This document shows positions 1-5,901 of a stretch of 8,332 nucleotides of DNA, in pieces. Each line of letters opens with the position of its first letter. Positions within the stretch are counted from its first letter, which is position 1. The position numbers were made by a program, and so were the translations under genes. Below the pieces are notes generated by a model. The model saw only the letters and a list, made by a program, of their open reading frames with translations. It was not told the origin of the DNA and made no database searches. Origin of the DNA: Gammaproteobacteria bacterium (GTDB lineage Bacteria > Pseudomonadota > Gammaproteobacteria > HK1). The stretch lies in NCBI GenBank assembly GCA_020444775.1, contig JAGRHX010000255.1, positions 1-8,332 on the forward strand, given 5' to 3'.

Positions 1-262
1 GGATGAACATCGGCAGCACCGACAGCGAGTAGTGCGCGAGCTCCGAGAAGGGAATGGTGCCGGCGTTGGCCAGACCCGGTGCCCAGCCCTTCTCGATGAT
101 GTCCCAGAAGTCGCCTTCACGAACGCGTCGGGCACCGATTGTGATGACGATGCCGATGAGTCCGACCAGGGCGCCGGCGTAGGCGACGTGCATGCCGATG
201 ACGACCAGCACGACCAGCAGACACAGGCCGATGAGGCCGATGGTGATAGGCTCGATGATCAT
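1..262 (-). CDS. dctM: TRAP transporter large permease subunit DctM, N-terminal part (cut by window edge)
   Basis: Only the first 87 codons are present; the gene runs off the left edge. In TRAP systems DctM is the large inner-membrane subunit (usually about 12-13 helices) that forms the transport path and uses a sodium gradient. The visible part has a hydrophobic first helix (about residues 5-20), then MHVAYAGALVGLIGIVI (residues 24-40) continuing the membrane segment. Near the cut is HYSLSVLPMFI, which matches the early DctM pattern with Y-x-L and P-x-F-I. The start ATG at 262 overlaps the dctQ stop as ATGA, and a strong Shine-Dalgarno (GAGGAGGT) lies seven bases upstream inside dctQ. Translational coupling to dctQ is therefore likely. 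The family is clear from sequence and gene order; the substrate is unknown. Confidence 0.9.
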   Translation of the reverse strand, partial: MIIEPITIGLIGLCLLVVLVVIGMHVAYAGALVGLIGIVITIGARRVREGDFWDIIEKGWAPGLANAGTIPFSELAHYSLSVLPMFI

Positions 263-885
263 CGTGCCACCTCCTCGTCCTCGTCCTTGATCGCATCACG
301 CGCGGCCTCGGCCTCGCTCTGGGCGAGGTCCTCGACGGTCGGGCTGATCGGCACGCCGATGGGCTCGGCGTCCGGATAGCGGATCAGACGCAGATAGCCG
401 ACAAAGGCGATCAGACAGCGGATCAGCAACAGGCAGAAGCCGACCGTGATGATCAGCTTGGGTGGCCAGACCGGCAGCTGCGCGTCCATCGAGGTGTCAC
501 CGATCTGATAGGCGTTGAGGAAGTTCTGCCAGGTGCCCCAGATCATCACGCTGACGATGAGGATGGTGGCGAGGTTGCCGAGGAATTCGAAGATCCACAG
601 GGCCCGTCCCTTGAGCCGATGGATGAACAGCTCCATGCGCACATGACCGGCCAGTCGCTGGCAGTAGGCCAGGCCGAAAAAGCCCATGGTCGGGATCATG
701 ATCTCCACCAGATCAGCCTGACCATGAATCGGTGAGTTGAAGACCTTGCGCATGAAGACCTCGGCGCAGGCCAGCAACATCAGTGAGAACAGAAATGCCG
801 CGGCGACATAGTTCAGCGCCGCTTCGATCAGGTGGTAGCCCCGATCGATACGCGCAAAGAACGTGTTGCTGACAGGCAGCACCAT
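259..885 (-). CDS. dctQ: TRAP transporter small permease subunit DctQ
   Basis: 208 residues with four predicted membrane helices (about residues 18-40, 57-75, 96-118 and 143-166), the standard DctQ layout. The region after helix 2 has GHVRMELF (residues 80-87), typical of the family (G-H-V-R followed by D or E). The helix 3-4 loop has GDTSMDAQLPVWPPK (129-143), matching the family's conserved loop with a P-x-W element. DctQ pairs with DctM in the inner membrane and helps dock the periplasmic binding protein. After helix 4 there is a charged, acidic tail of about 40 residues that is probably cytoplasmic. The tail is somewhat longer than usual, and its codons double as the dctM ribosome site. 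The start at 885 is supported by AGGAG eight bases upstream. The gene lies 126 bases after dctP and overlaps dctM by four bases. Confidence 0.93.
   Translation of the reverse strand: MVLPVSNTFFARIDRGYHLIEAALNYVAAAFLFSLMLLACAEVFMRKVFNSPIHGQADLVEIMIPTMGFFGLAYCQRLAGHVRMELFIHRLKGRALWIFEFLGNLATILIVSVMIWGTWQNFLNAYQIGDTSMDAQLPVWPPKLIITVGFCLLLIRCLIAFVGYLRLIRYPDAEPIGVPISPTVEDLAQSEAEAARDAIKDEDEEVAR
269..276 (-). promoter_or_regulatory. Shine-Dalgarno site of dctM inside the dctQ coding end
   Basis: The minus strand reads GAGGAGGT here, seven bases before the ATG at 262. The same bases encode the acidic tail of DctQ. The site supports the chosen dctM start and coupled translation of the two membrane subunits. 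Confidence 0.75.
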
Positions 886-893
886 GCGACGTA

Positions 894-898
894 CTCCT
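894..898 (-). promoter_or_regulatory. Shine-Dalgarno site of dctQ
   Basis: The minus strand reads AGGAG, eight bases before the ATG at 885. This fixes the DctQ start in agreement with its short, mostly polar N-terminus before helix 1. Confidence 0.75.
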
Positions 899-940
899 GA
901 ACGGTACGGGAACAGACCCGGAAAATCGTGAGGAAGGGGA

Positions 941-969
941 GCCCGTCACCCTGACGCGCGGTGACGGGC
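941..969 (-). promoter_or_regulatory. Intergenic hairpin between dctP and dctQ (10-bp perfect stem)
   Basis: GCCCGTCACC at 941-950 is exactly complementary to GGTGACGGGC at 960-969, with a nine-base loop. On the transcribed minus strand the stem is followed by a pyrimidine-rich stretch with few consecutive Ts, so it does not look like a full intrinsic terminator. In transport operons, hairpins between the binding-protein gene and the membrane-subunit genes commonly protect the upstream mRNA or cause partial termination, so that more binding protein is made. That role is inferred here; the inverted repeat itself is directly visible. Confidence 0.65.
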
Positions 970-992
970 CCGGTCGGAAGGTGGCCGATGGT

Positions 993-1011
993 CAGCCCAT
1001 GGTCTGGGCTG
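993..1011 (-). promoter_or_regulatory. Second hairpin immediately after the dctP stop (7-bp perfect stem)
   Basis: CAGCCCA at 993-999 pairs with TGGGCTG at 1005-1011 around a five-base loop. The stem begins directly after the dctP TAA at 1012-1014. With the hairpin at 941-969 it forms a tandem pair in the dctP-dctQ gap. The position suggests a 3' stabiliser of dctP mRNA or a weak attenuator. There is no T-tract that would mark a strong terminator. Confidence 0.55.
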
Positions 1012-2085
1012 TTACTCGGCGAGCCCCTTGTGCTTCTCGATGGCGGAGAGGATCGCATCGAGCAGCTCCTGGCCGTTGTAGCCCTGCTTGCTCATCTCCT
1101 CGGCCCAGTCCTTCCAGACCGGCTCACCACCCATCTTCACGAACTCGGCGCGCTCGGTCGGATTGACCTTCCACTCGGTCAGCCCGGCCTTGACGAATTC
1201 ACCCGGCACCGTCTTATCGGCGGCGTCGAGGGCGGCGATGTGATCCGGATAGCCGAGGTCTGATTCGACGAAGTCGTTGAGCAGCTTCTGATACTGCGGT
1301 GGCAGCGCCGCCCAGTCGTCCAGATTGAACATCGAGCCACAGGCGATCGAGCCCAGCGACAGACCGCTGGTGAACCAGTTGCCCAGCTCGAAGGTGCGAT
1401 AGGACTTGTGCGCGTAGTAGGCAAAGCCCACCGCGTCGAGCAGACCACGGTCCATCGAGGTGTAGACCTCAGGGGCGGGGACGCTGGTCGGCACGGCGCC
1501 GAGCTTCTCCATGGCCTTGCCCTGCTGGCCGAGGGCGCGGATGCGCATGCCCTTGAAAGCGTCCAGCGAGGTCGGCTTCTCGCCCTTGCCGACGATCTCG
1601 TACAGCGGCAGCAGCGAGGACATGTAAAAGCGCGCGTTCCAGTTGCGCATCTCCTTTTGCAGGGTCGGATGCTGGTAGTACTCGTGAGTTACGGCCTTGA
1701 GCATCTTCAGACCGTGGATCGGCAGGAACGGCAGATCCAGACCGGTGTGCGCGGAAAGCTTGCCGGGGTAGTAGCTGGCGCAGAAGGAGCCGGATTGGAA
1801 CGAGCCGGCCTTGAGGTTGTCGAGAATCGCGCGCGGCTTCGACAGTGTGCCCCAGTGCAGCTGCAGGGTGAACTTGCCACCGGTCTGCTCGGGCAGCCAC
1901 TTCTCCAGATTGGTCAGATAGGTGGTGATCTCGCGCGGCTTGCCCCACAACGCGTAGTCCCAGTGAACGCGCGGCCCATCGACCACGCCCTTGTTGTGGC
2001 TGTCCGCGTAGGCCACACCCATCGTCATCGTCATCGTCCATGCGGCGATGCCGCCGAGCGCGACCCTGCCCACCTGCTTCATCAT
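1012..2085 (-). CDS. dctP: TRAP transporter periplasmic solute-binding protein DctP
   Basis: 357 residues from the chosen start, normal for the DctP family. It captures an organic anion in the periplasm and delivers it to DctQM. Residues 1-27 form a signal peptide (MMKQ, a hydrophobic core including TMTMTMG, and a cleavage site after AYA). The mature protein opens with VHWDYALWG and a helix of the KPREITTYLTNLEKWL type. The family's ligand-binding segment is KGMRIRALG (about residues 179-187; the arginines at 181 and 183 are candidates for the carboxylate-clamping residue). It is followed by LGAVPTSVPAPEVYTSMDRG (195-214), the conserved stretch before the dimer-type long helix. The start at 2085 is chosen because GAGGAG lies nine bases upstream and the signal peptide begins there. 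An open TTG at 2133 would add 16 polar residues before it. The substrate cannot be deduced, as no catabolic genes are adjacent. Confidence 0.93.
   Translation of the reverse strand: MMKQVGRVALGGIAAWTMTMTMGVAYADSHNKGVVDGPRVHWDYALWGKPREITTYLTNLEKWLPEQTGGKFTLQLHWGTLSKPRAILDNLKAGSFQSGSFCASYYPGKLSAHTGLDLPFLPIHGLKMLKAVTHEYYQHPTLQKEMRNWNARFYMSSLLPLYEIVGKGEKPTSLDAFKGMRIRALGQQGKAMEKLGAVPTSVPAPEVYTSMDRGLLDAVGFAYYAHKSYRTFELGNWFTSGLSLGSIACGSMFNLDDWAALPPQYQKLLNDFVESDLGYPDHIAALDAADKTVPGEFVKAGLTEWKVNPTERAEFVKMGGEPVWKDWAEEMSKQGYNGQELLDAILSAIEKHKGLAE
2020..2037 (-). repeat. Three tandem copies of a hexamer within the dctP signal peptide
   Basis: CATCGT repeats three times in a row on the plus strand. On the coding strand it gives alternating Thr-Met codons (TMTMTM) in the hydrophobic core of the DctP signal peptide. 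Gain or loss of one unit would change the signal peptide by two residues and keep the frame. Confidence 0.7.
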
Positions 2086-2094
2086 CAGTGTCAT

Positions 2095-2100
2095 CTCCTC
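2095..2100 (-). promoter_or_regulatory. Shine-Dalgarno site deciding the dctP start
   Basis: The minus strand reads GAGGAG. It is nine bases from the ATG at 2085 but directly abuts the in-frame ATG at 2094. Only the ATG at 2085, or the adjacent one at 2082, is properly spaced. Confidence 0.7.
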
Positions 2101-2184
2101 AACCCGGTTATTGACCCATGTGCCGCGGTCCAACGCGGAACGCGCGGCCGTGGTCTGGAATTGTTACGGAACGTCAATGTGCGC

Positions 2185-2197
2185 GGCTAGCCTAGCC
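2185..2197. repeat. 13-bp near-perfect palindrome upstream of dctP
   Basis: GGCTAG, one central base, then CTAGCC: the two arms are exact inverted copies. It lies about 100 bases before the dctP start and abuts the larger GATCC inverted repeat. Its size and symmetry fit a dimeric regulator's operator, but no regulator gene is in the window to match it to. Confidence 0.45.
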
Positions 2198-2233
2198 TGG
2201 ATCCATCGCCAGATCCATGCGGCCGGATCCAGG
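2196..2233. repeat. 9-bp inverted repeat with internal GATCCA direct repeats
   Basis: CCTGGATCC at 2196-2204 is exactly complementary to GGATCCAGG at 2225-2233, separated by 20 bases. Within and beside it, GATCCA occurs at 2200, 2212 and 2226, and again at 2263. The copies at 2200 and 2212 are 12 bases apart and both continue as GATCCAT. As RNA this could fold into a stem and act as a terminator for the upstream gene, though it lacks a T-tract. As DNA it could be a set of operator half-sites for the TRAP operon. The repeat structure is seen; its function is inferred. Confidence 0.5.
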
Positions 2234-2324
2234 TGGGTGGGCGCCAGCCAGCAGGTCCCAACGATCCATCCCAGCGCGTGATGGGGGGCGGCCACGAGTG
2301 GCGGGTGTGACGGGTCGCAGGTGC

Positions 2325-4574
2325 TCAGTCGGCCCGTGGTCTGCGCCGCTGCTCGGCGCGGTCCTCTCGTACGCGCAGGCCCAGGTGGCCCCAGAGCTGG
2401 CGCCGCACGTCCTCGGGCAGCACGTTGTCCAGGTATTCGAGCGCGGTGCCGCGCAGATTGCGGTTGTTGCTCGACAGGGCCTGCAGGGAGAGCTGCAGGG
2501 CGTCGCGATCCAGGATCAGTCCGAGCAGGGTGAAGACGTGGTCCAGGCTGAGCCCCGGTCCGTCCTCGATGAAGGTGCTGTCGGCCTGCTCGAAGCCGCC
2601 GTGGGTGCCGGCGCCGAGTGAACGGGTCTGCCAGGCGCTCTCGTCGGCACCAAGCTCCCGGCGGACCGCGGCATAGATCACGTTGGGATCCAGACGCAGC
2701 CGCTCGCTGCGCGCGCGCATCCGCGCCAGCGCCCGGGCACAGCTGTAGCGGACCCCGAACTCGTCGTCGTTCATGCCGATGATGAGGCTCTGGATGACCC
2801 GCGGGTTGTGGCTCACCTCCAACACGCTGGGGATGCGCTGACGTACGGTCAGCGGCATGTCGGGGTCGAGCAGCGCATCGGTCAGCTGACCGATGATGTT
2901 GGGGACCAGCCAGCGCAGCTCCATGCGCGCGTCCTCGGCGAGCTGCGGGTGATCGAGCAGCGGGATCACGTACGGCACCATGCGCACGCTCATACCGTCA
3001 CCGAGCAGGGCCGCTCGGACCCGCGCCACGTCGCCGGAGTTCAGATCGGCCACGCATCGGGTCATCTCCCGCAGTTCCGGGCTGTGGTGGCTGAAGTCGG
3101 CGCTGAAGTCCACGATCTCGGCCACCGGTGCTGACTCCGAAGGGGGCGGATCGCCGCCAGCCGTGGGCTCGCTCACAAGCTGCAGCTCGACCAGCGGGGC
3201 GGGGTCGTCGACCGTGCCTTCACGTTCGCGTTTGAGCTGCTTGATGCGTTCCAGGACCCGCAAGCGCTCGGCCGCGGCGCTGGTCTCGGCCAGGATCCGA
3301 CGGGTGGTGGCGTCCATCACCTCATGGTCGGCCAGATTCACCGCGCCGCTGCGCAAGGTCCCCGCCAGCTGTTCCAGGTAGCCCCGGTGCAGACGTCCGA
3401 CCAGGATCAGACACAGGCCCGCAACGGGTACCGTCAGCAACAACAGCACCCCGGTCGGCAGACCCGGCGCGACCGCGACCAGCAGGGCAATCGCGCCGCC
3501 ACCGATGATGTCCCCGACCCGGTCCGCGGCGACGTCTATCACCGGCTTGGTGGCCCGCTTGGCCATTGGCGACAAGGGTGCGTAGAGCAGCTCGAACCCG
3601 GACCGGAACAGTGAGTTGCCGAGCACCGTGTGCGCGCCACGCATGAACAGGGTGGTCGACAGGAAGGCGAAGAAGCTGCCGGCGACGCCACCGAGCAGGA
3701 TGATGATGGGCGAGACCGCGAGCGTGGCCGCGATGCCGAAGCGCTGCAGGACTTTCGGGCCGAGCATGGACTGCAGCAGGAAGCTGACCACGCCGGTGAT
3801 GCCATAGAACGCGGCGAAGAAGGCGACGAAGTCCTCGCGCTGCACGAAGTGAGCGGCGGCCTCGGACTTCAGGGCGTAATCGAGGAGCGCGGCGACCACC
3901 GCCATCATCGCCAACAGCAACGCCATGCTGCGCAGGTAGCGACTGCGTCGTATCAGTCGCAGACCGGATGGATCCGGGGCGTTGCCGGGGCGCCCGTCCT
4001 GAATCTGTGGCCCGCCGACCAGGAAGGTGCCGGCCGCGCACACCACGTTGAGCAGCGCGAGCAGCACCAGCATGCTGCGAAAGCCCAGGGTGCCGGAGAC
4101 GGCGTAGGCCAGCAGCCCGCCGAGCACCCCGCCCAGGGCGGCGCCAGCGGCGATCCGGGCAATGCGTGGCTTGGCGCTGTGCGGGTCGAAGCGCTCGCTG
4201 ACAAGCGACCAGAAACCGCTGATGACGATTGCGCCCAGGCCGGTCATGTGCAGGTACAGCACGACCGCGGCGACACCCGGGGTTGCCTCCAGGATCGCCC
4301 ACTCGAAAACGAACAGCATCGCGCTGAGCATGAACGCGGCCGGCACGATGCGCGCGGGGCCGAAGCGCGGCAGCAGACGCGACATGCTGAGCACGCCGAT
4401 CAGCGAGACCAGCGCACCGGCAATCACCGCCTTGGGCAGGTGCTCGACCGCGAACTGGGACAGGAACAGGGCGTCGCGGGTCGCCTTGCCCGCTACCTGC
4501 TGGGCGATCATCACGGTCGCGCCGGTCAGCGCGAAGCCGAGCGTGTTGGCCCGTCCCAGTCGCTCGAGGTTCAT
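2325..4574 (-). CDS. NTT/ATP-ADP translocase-like membrane carrier with C-terminal HEAT-like domain
   Basis: 749 residues. Residues 1-395 are a polytopic membrane domain of about 11-12 helices. Two features point to the nucleotide-transporter (NTT) family, distantly related to MFS carriers: an N-terminal QQVAGKATRDALFL segment (25-38), and a late segment FELLYAPLSPMAKR (327-340) followed by KPVIDVAADRVGD (343-355). The latter matches the NTT pattern E-L-L-Y-x-P-x-x-P, then I-D and R. Residues 396-495 are a linker with a charged, coiled-coil-prone helix (about 421-453) and a proline/acid-rich stretch. Residues 496-735 are helical with HEAT-like spacing, for example MVPYVIPLLDHPQLAEDAR, then VRQRIPSVLEV and VRYSCARALARM. 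Canonical NTTs end after the membrane domain (about 450-550 residues). The C-terminus is probably cytoplasmic. The start has only a weak ribosome site, but no alternative start lies just upstream in frame. It follows the 427-residue carrier gene by 43 bases, so they are probably one operon. Transport of ATP, other nucleotides or something else cannot be decided. Confidence 0.82.
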   Translation of the reverse strand: MNLERLGRANTLGFALTGATVMIAQQVAGKATRDALFLSQFAVEHLPKAVIAGALVSLIGVLSMSRLLPRFGPARIVPAAFMLSAMLFVFEWAILEATPGVAAVVLYLHMTGLGAIVISGFWSLVSERFDPHSAKPRIARIAAGAALGGVLGGLLAYAVSGTLGFRSMLVLLALLNVVCAAGTFLVGGPQIQDGRPGNAPDPSGLRLIRRSRYLRSMALLLAMMAVVAALLDYALKSEAAAHFVQREDFVAFFAAFYGITGVVSFLLQSMLGPKVLQRFGIAATLAVSPIIILLGGVAGSFFAFLSTTLFMRGAHTVLGNSLFRSGFELLYAPLSPMAKRATKPVIDVAADRVGDIIGGGAIALLVAVAPGLPTGVLLLLTVPVAGLCLILVGRLHRGYLEQLAGTLRSGAVNLADHEVMDATTRRILAETSAAAERLRVLERIKQLKREREGTVDDPAPLVELQLVSEPTAGGDPPPSESAPVAEIVDFSADFSHHSPELREMTRCVADLNSGDVARVRAALLGDGMSVRMVPYVIPLLDHPQLAEDARMELRWLVPNIIGQLTDALLDPDMPLTVRQRIPSVLEVSHNPRVIQSLIIGMNDDEFGVRYSCARALARMRARSERLRLDPNVIYAAVRRELGADESAWQTRSLGAGTHGGFEQADSTFIEDGPGLSLDHVFTLLGLILDRDALQLSLQALSSNNRNLRGTALEYLDNVLPEDVRRQLWGHLGLRVREDRAEQRRRPRAD

Positions 4575-4617
4575 CTCGCCCGACCGTCGGCAGGCGCTGG
4601 CGAACGAGCCGACACGC

Positions 4618-5901
4618 TCAGGCGGGCAGCGGCGCTGCCGACACCCGGGCGTGCTCGCGGGCGATCATCGCCAGCACGCCCATCCAGCACAGGCAGACCG
4701 CGAAGGTCAGCCAGCTCATCTGGCCGATGCTCAGGACCTCGGCGAAGGCCAGGATCAGCACCGAGCCCAGGACCTTGAACAGGCGGTAGCCGAGCATGTC
4801 TATCCAGGCCTTGGCCTGATAGGTCTTGACCGGATCCACCGGGATGTAGAGCAGTTCCTTGCTCGCGCGGTTGATCGAGTAGGACAGGCCACGGTCCGCG
4901 ATCTTCATCGCGCCGGCCATCCACAGCACCGGCTGGGCCATGAAGCCGAAGGAGAACAGACTGAGCAGCACGGGCTGGGTGAACAGCCCGGCCAGCATCC
5001 CCATCCAGCGGTGCACGATTGGTGTGAGCACCACGTTGACGCCGATCGAGACCAGGCCCAGCAGGCTGAAGAACCAGGAGATGAAGGCGGTCCGCGACTC
5101 GCGTTCCGGATAGGCCTCGCTGACCTGATTGAGGAACTGGAACTCGACGATCGGCTGGGCCAGCTGGGCGAACAGCAAGGTCCCGGCGATCAGCAGCAGG
5201 TAACGGCTCTCGAGCAGACTGGCCAGACCCCGCCCGCTGACCAGGACCGCGGATTCGGGGCGTGGCAGCTCCCGGTACAGCCCGGCCCGGGCCATCCACA
5301 GGTTGAGACCGATGATGACCAGCAGGCAGGCGGCGCAGGACAGCAGCAGGTCCGGCGTGGTCAGCGGCGTGTGGCTGATCAGCAAGGCCGCGGTGGCGCC
5401 GCCGGCGACGCCGCCGACCAGGCCGCCGGTGCCGACGAACCAGTAGCTCTTCAGCCCTTCGTCACGGCTGCTGATGGTGTTGGTCAGGCTCCAGAACTGC
5501 TCGACCAGGACCACGCTGAAGATATCGACCAGGATGTAGAAGCCGACCGCGGCGACATCGCCGCGGACCGTGAAGCCGACCCTGAACAGCAGCAGCAGGG
5601 CGATGAACACCAGACAGGACCCGAGGACCACGTGCAGCCGTTCGTGGCGCTCGACGATGCGGTGATAGAAGCCGATGAGCCCGGCCAGCAGGGTGGCGGT
5701 GACGATCCAGAGCCAGGGGAAGGCCTTCGGGTCGAAGTGCTCCAGGACCAGCGAGCGGCTGGCGGCCTTGACCTGATAGTAGGCCAGGATGATGAGGAAG
5801 AAGTTCGCGAACAACACCACGGCGCGCTTGGCCAGGGCACCGGATTGTGTATGAATACCGTCTGGCGTGATCGTCGTCACAGTGTTATCGTCCGCCGCCA
5901 T
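4618..5901 (-). CDS. NTT/ATP-ADP translocase-like membrane carrier, stand-alone
   Basis: 427 residues, about 11-12 predicted membrane helices beginning near residue 26. An N-terminal AYYQVKAASRSLVLEHF (40-56) resembles the first conserved segment of NTT carriers. EQFWSLTNTISSRDEG (134-149) followed by a glycine-rich helix fits their second. KELLYIPVDPVKTYQAKA (348-365), WIDMLGYR (366-373) and a following small-residue helix match the family's best-known late signature. NTT proteins exchange ATP for ADP or import nucleotides with a proton; in free-living bacteria the role is mostly unassigned. The start ATG at 5901 has AGAGG six bases upstream, and a GTG at codon 8 is the only nearby alternative. 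The ATG shares bases with the start of the plus-strand hydrolase. The gene is followed after 43 bases by the HEAT-fused paralogue, and the two membrane domains are clearly divergent from each other. A generic MFS label is the main alternative. Confidence 0.82.
   Translation of the reverse strand: MAADDNTVTTITPDGIHTQSGALAKRAVVLFANFFLIILAYYQVKAASRSLVLEHFDPKAFPWLWIVTATLLAGLIGFYHRIVERHERLHVVLGSCLVFIALLLLFRVGFTVRGDVAAVGFYILVDIFSVVLVEQFWSLTNTISSRDEGLKSYWFVGTGGLVGGVAGGATAALLISHTPLTTPDLLLSCAACLLVIIGLNLWMARAGLYRELPRPESAVLVSGRGLASLLESRYLLLIAGTLLFAQLAQPIVEFQFLNQVSEAYPERESRTAFISWFFSLLGLVSIGVNVVLTPIVHRWMGMLAGLFTQPVLLSLFSFGFMAQPVLWMAGAMKIADRGLSYSINRASKELLYIPVDPVKTYQAKAWIDMLGYRLFKVLGSVLILAFAEVLSIGQMSWLTFAVCLCWMGVLAMIAREHARVSAAPLPA
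5828..5855 (+). promoter_or_regulatory. Weak candidate promoter for the plus-strand serine hydrolase
   Basis: TTGGCC at 5828-5833 and TATGAA at 5850-5855 are separated by 16 bases, each matching four of six consensus positions. A transcript from here would start near 5862 and leave a leader of roughly 40 bases before the ATG at 5900. It lies inside the first codons of the divergent carrier gene, the only place such a promoter could be. The match is modest. Confidence 0.3.

Larger units (their letters stand above)
2086..2324 (-). promoter_or_regulatory. Non-coding region upstream of the TRAP operon
   Basis: This 239-base gap separates the end of the HEAT-fused carrier gene (stop at 2325) from dctP, both on the minus strand. 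It should hold a terminator for the former and the promoter and operators for the latter. I see no canonical intrinsic terminator and no convincing sigma-70 or sigma-54 promoter. A TTGACG at 2172-2177 on the minus strand has no partner at the right spacing. What stands out is a cluster of repeats based on GATCCA and a short palindrome at 2185-2197, described separately. Confidence 0.6.

Noticed and set aside
2172..2177. TTGACG as a -35 box of a dctP promoter
   Set aside because: No acceptable -10 hexamer lies 15-19 bases downstream on the minus strand. The nearby TAACAA is too close.
1408..2190. 260-residue plus-strand open frame opposite dctP
   Set aside because: DctP is certain on the minus strand. 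The antisense frame shows no family motif.
3322..4302. 326-residue minus-strand frame inside the HEAT-fused carrier gene
   Set aside because: It is out of frame with a protein having clear NTT motifs. It is arginine/proline-rich without hydrophobic segments, as expected of a frame-shifted reading of GC-rich DNA.
3630..4778. 382-residue plus-strand open frame
   Set aside because: It lies opposite the membrane domain of the HEAT-fused carrier, with the same Gln/Arg/Glu/His-rich composition. It is a shadow frame.
5867..5899. GTG start extending the plus-strand hydrolase by 11 residues
   Set aside because: The signal peptide begins properly with MKRLYL at 5900. The extension has no better ribosome site and would bury the basic N-region.
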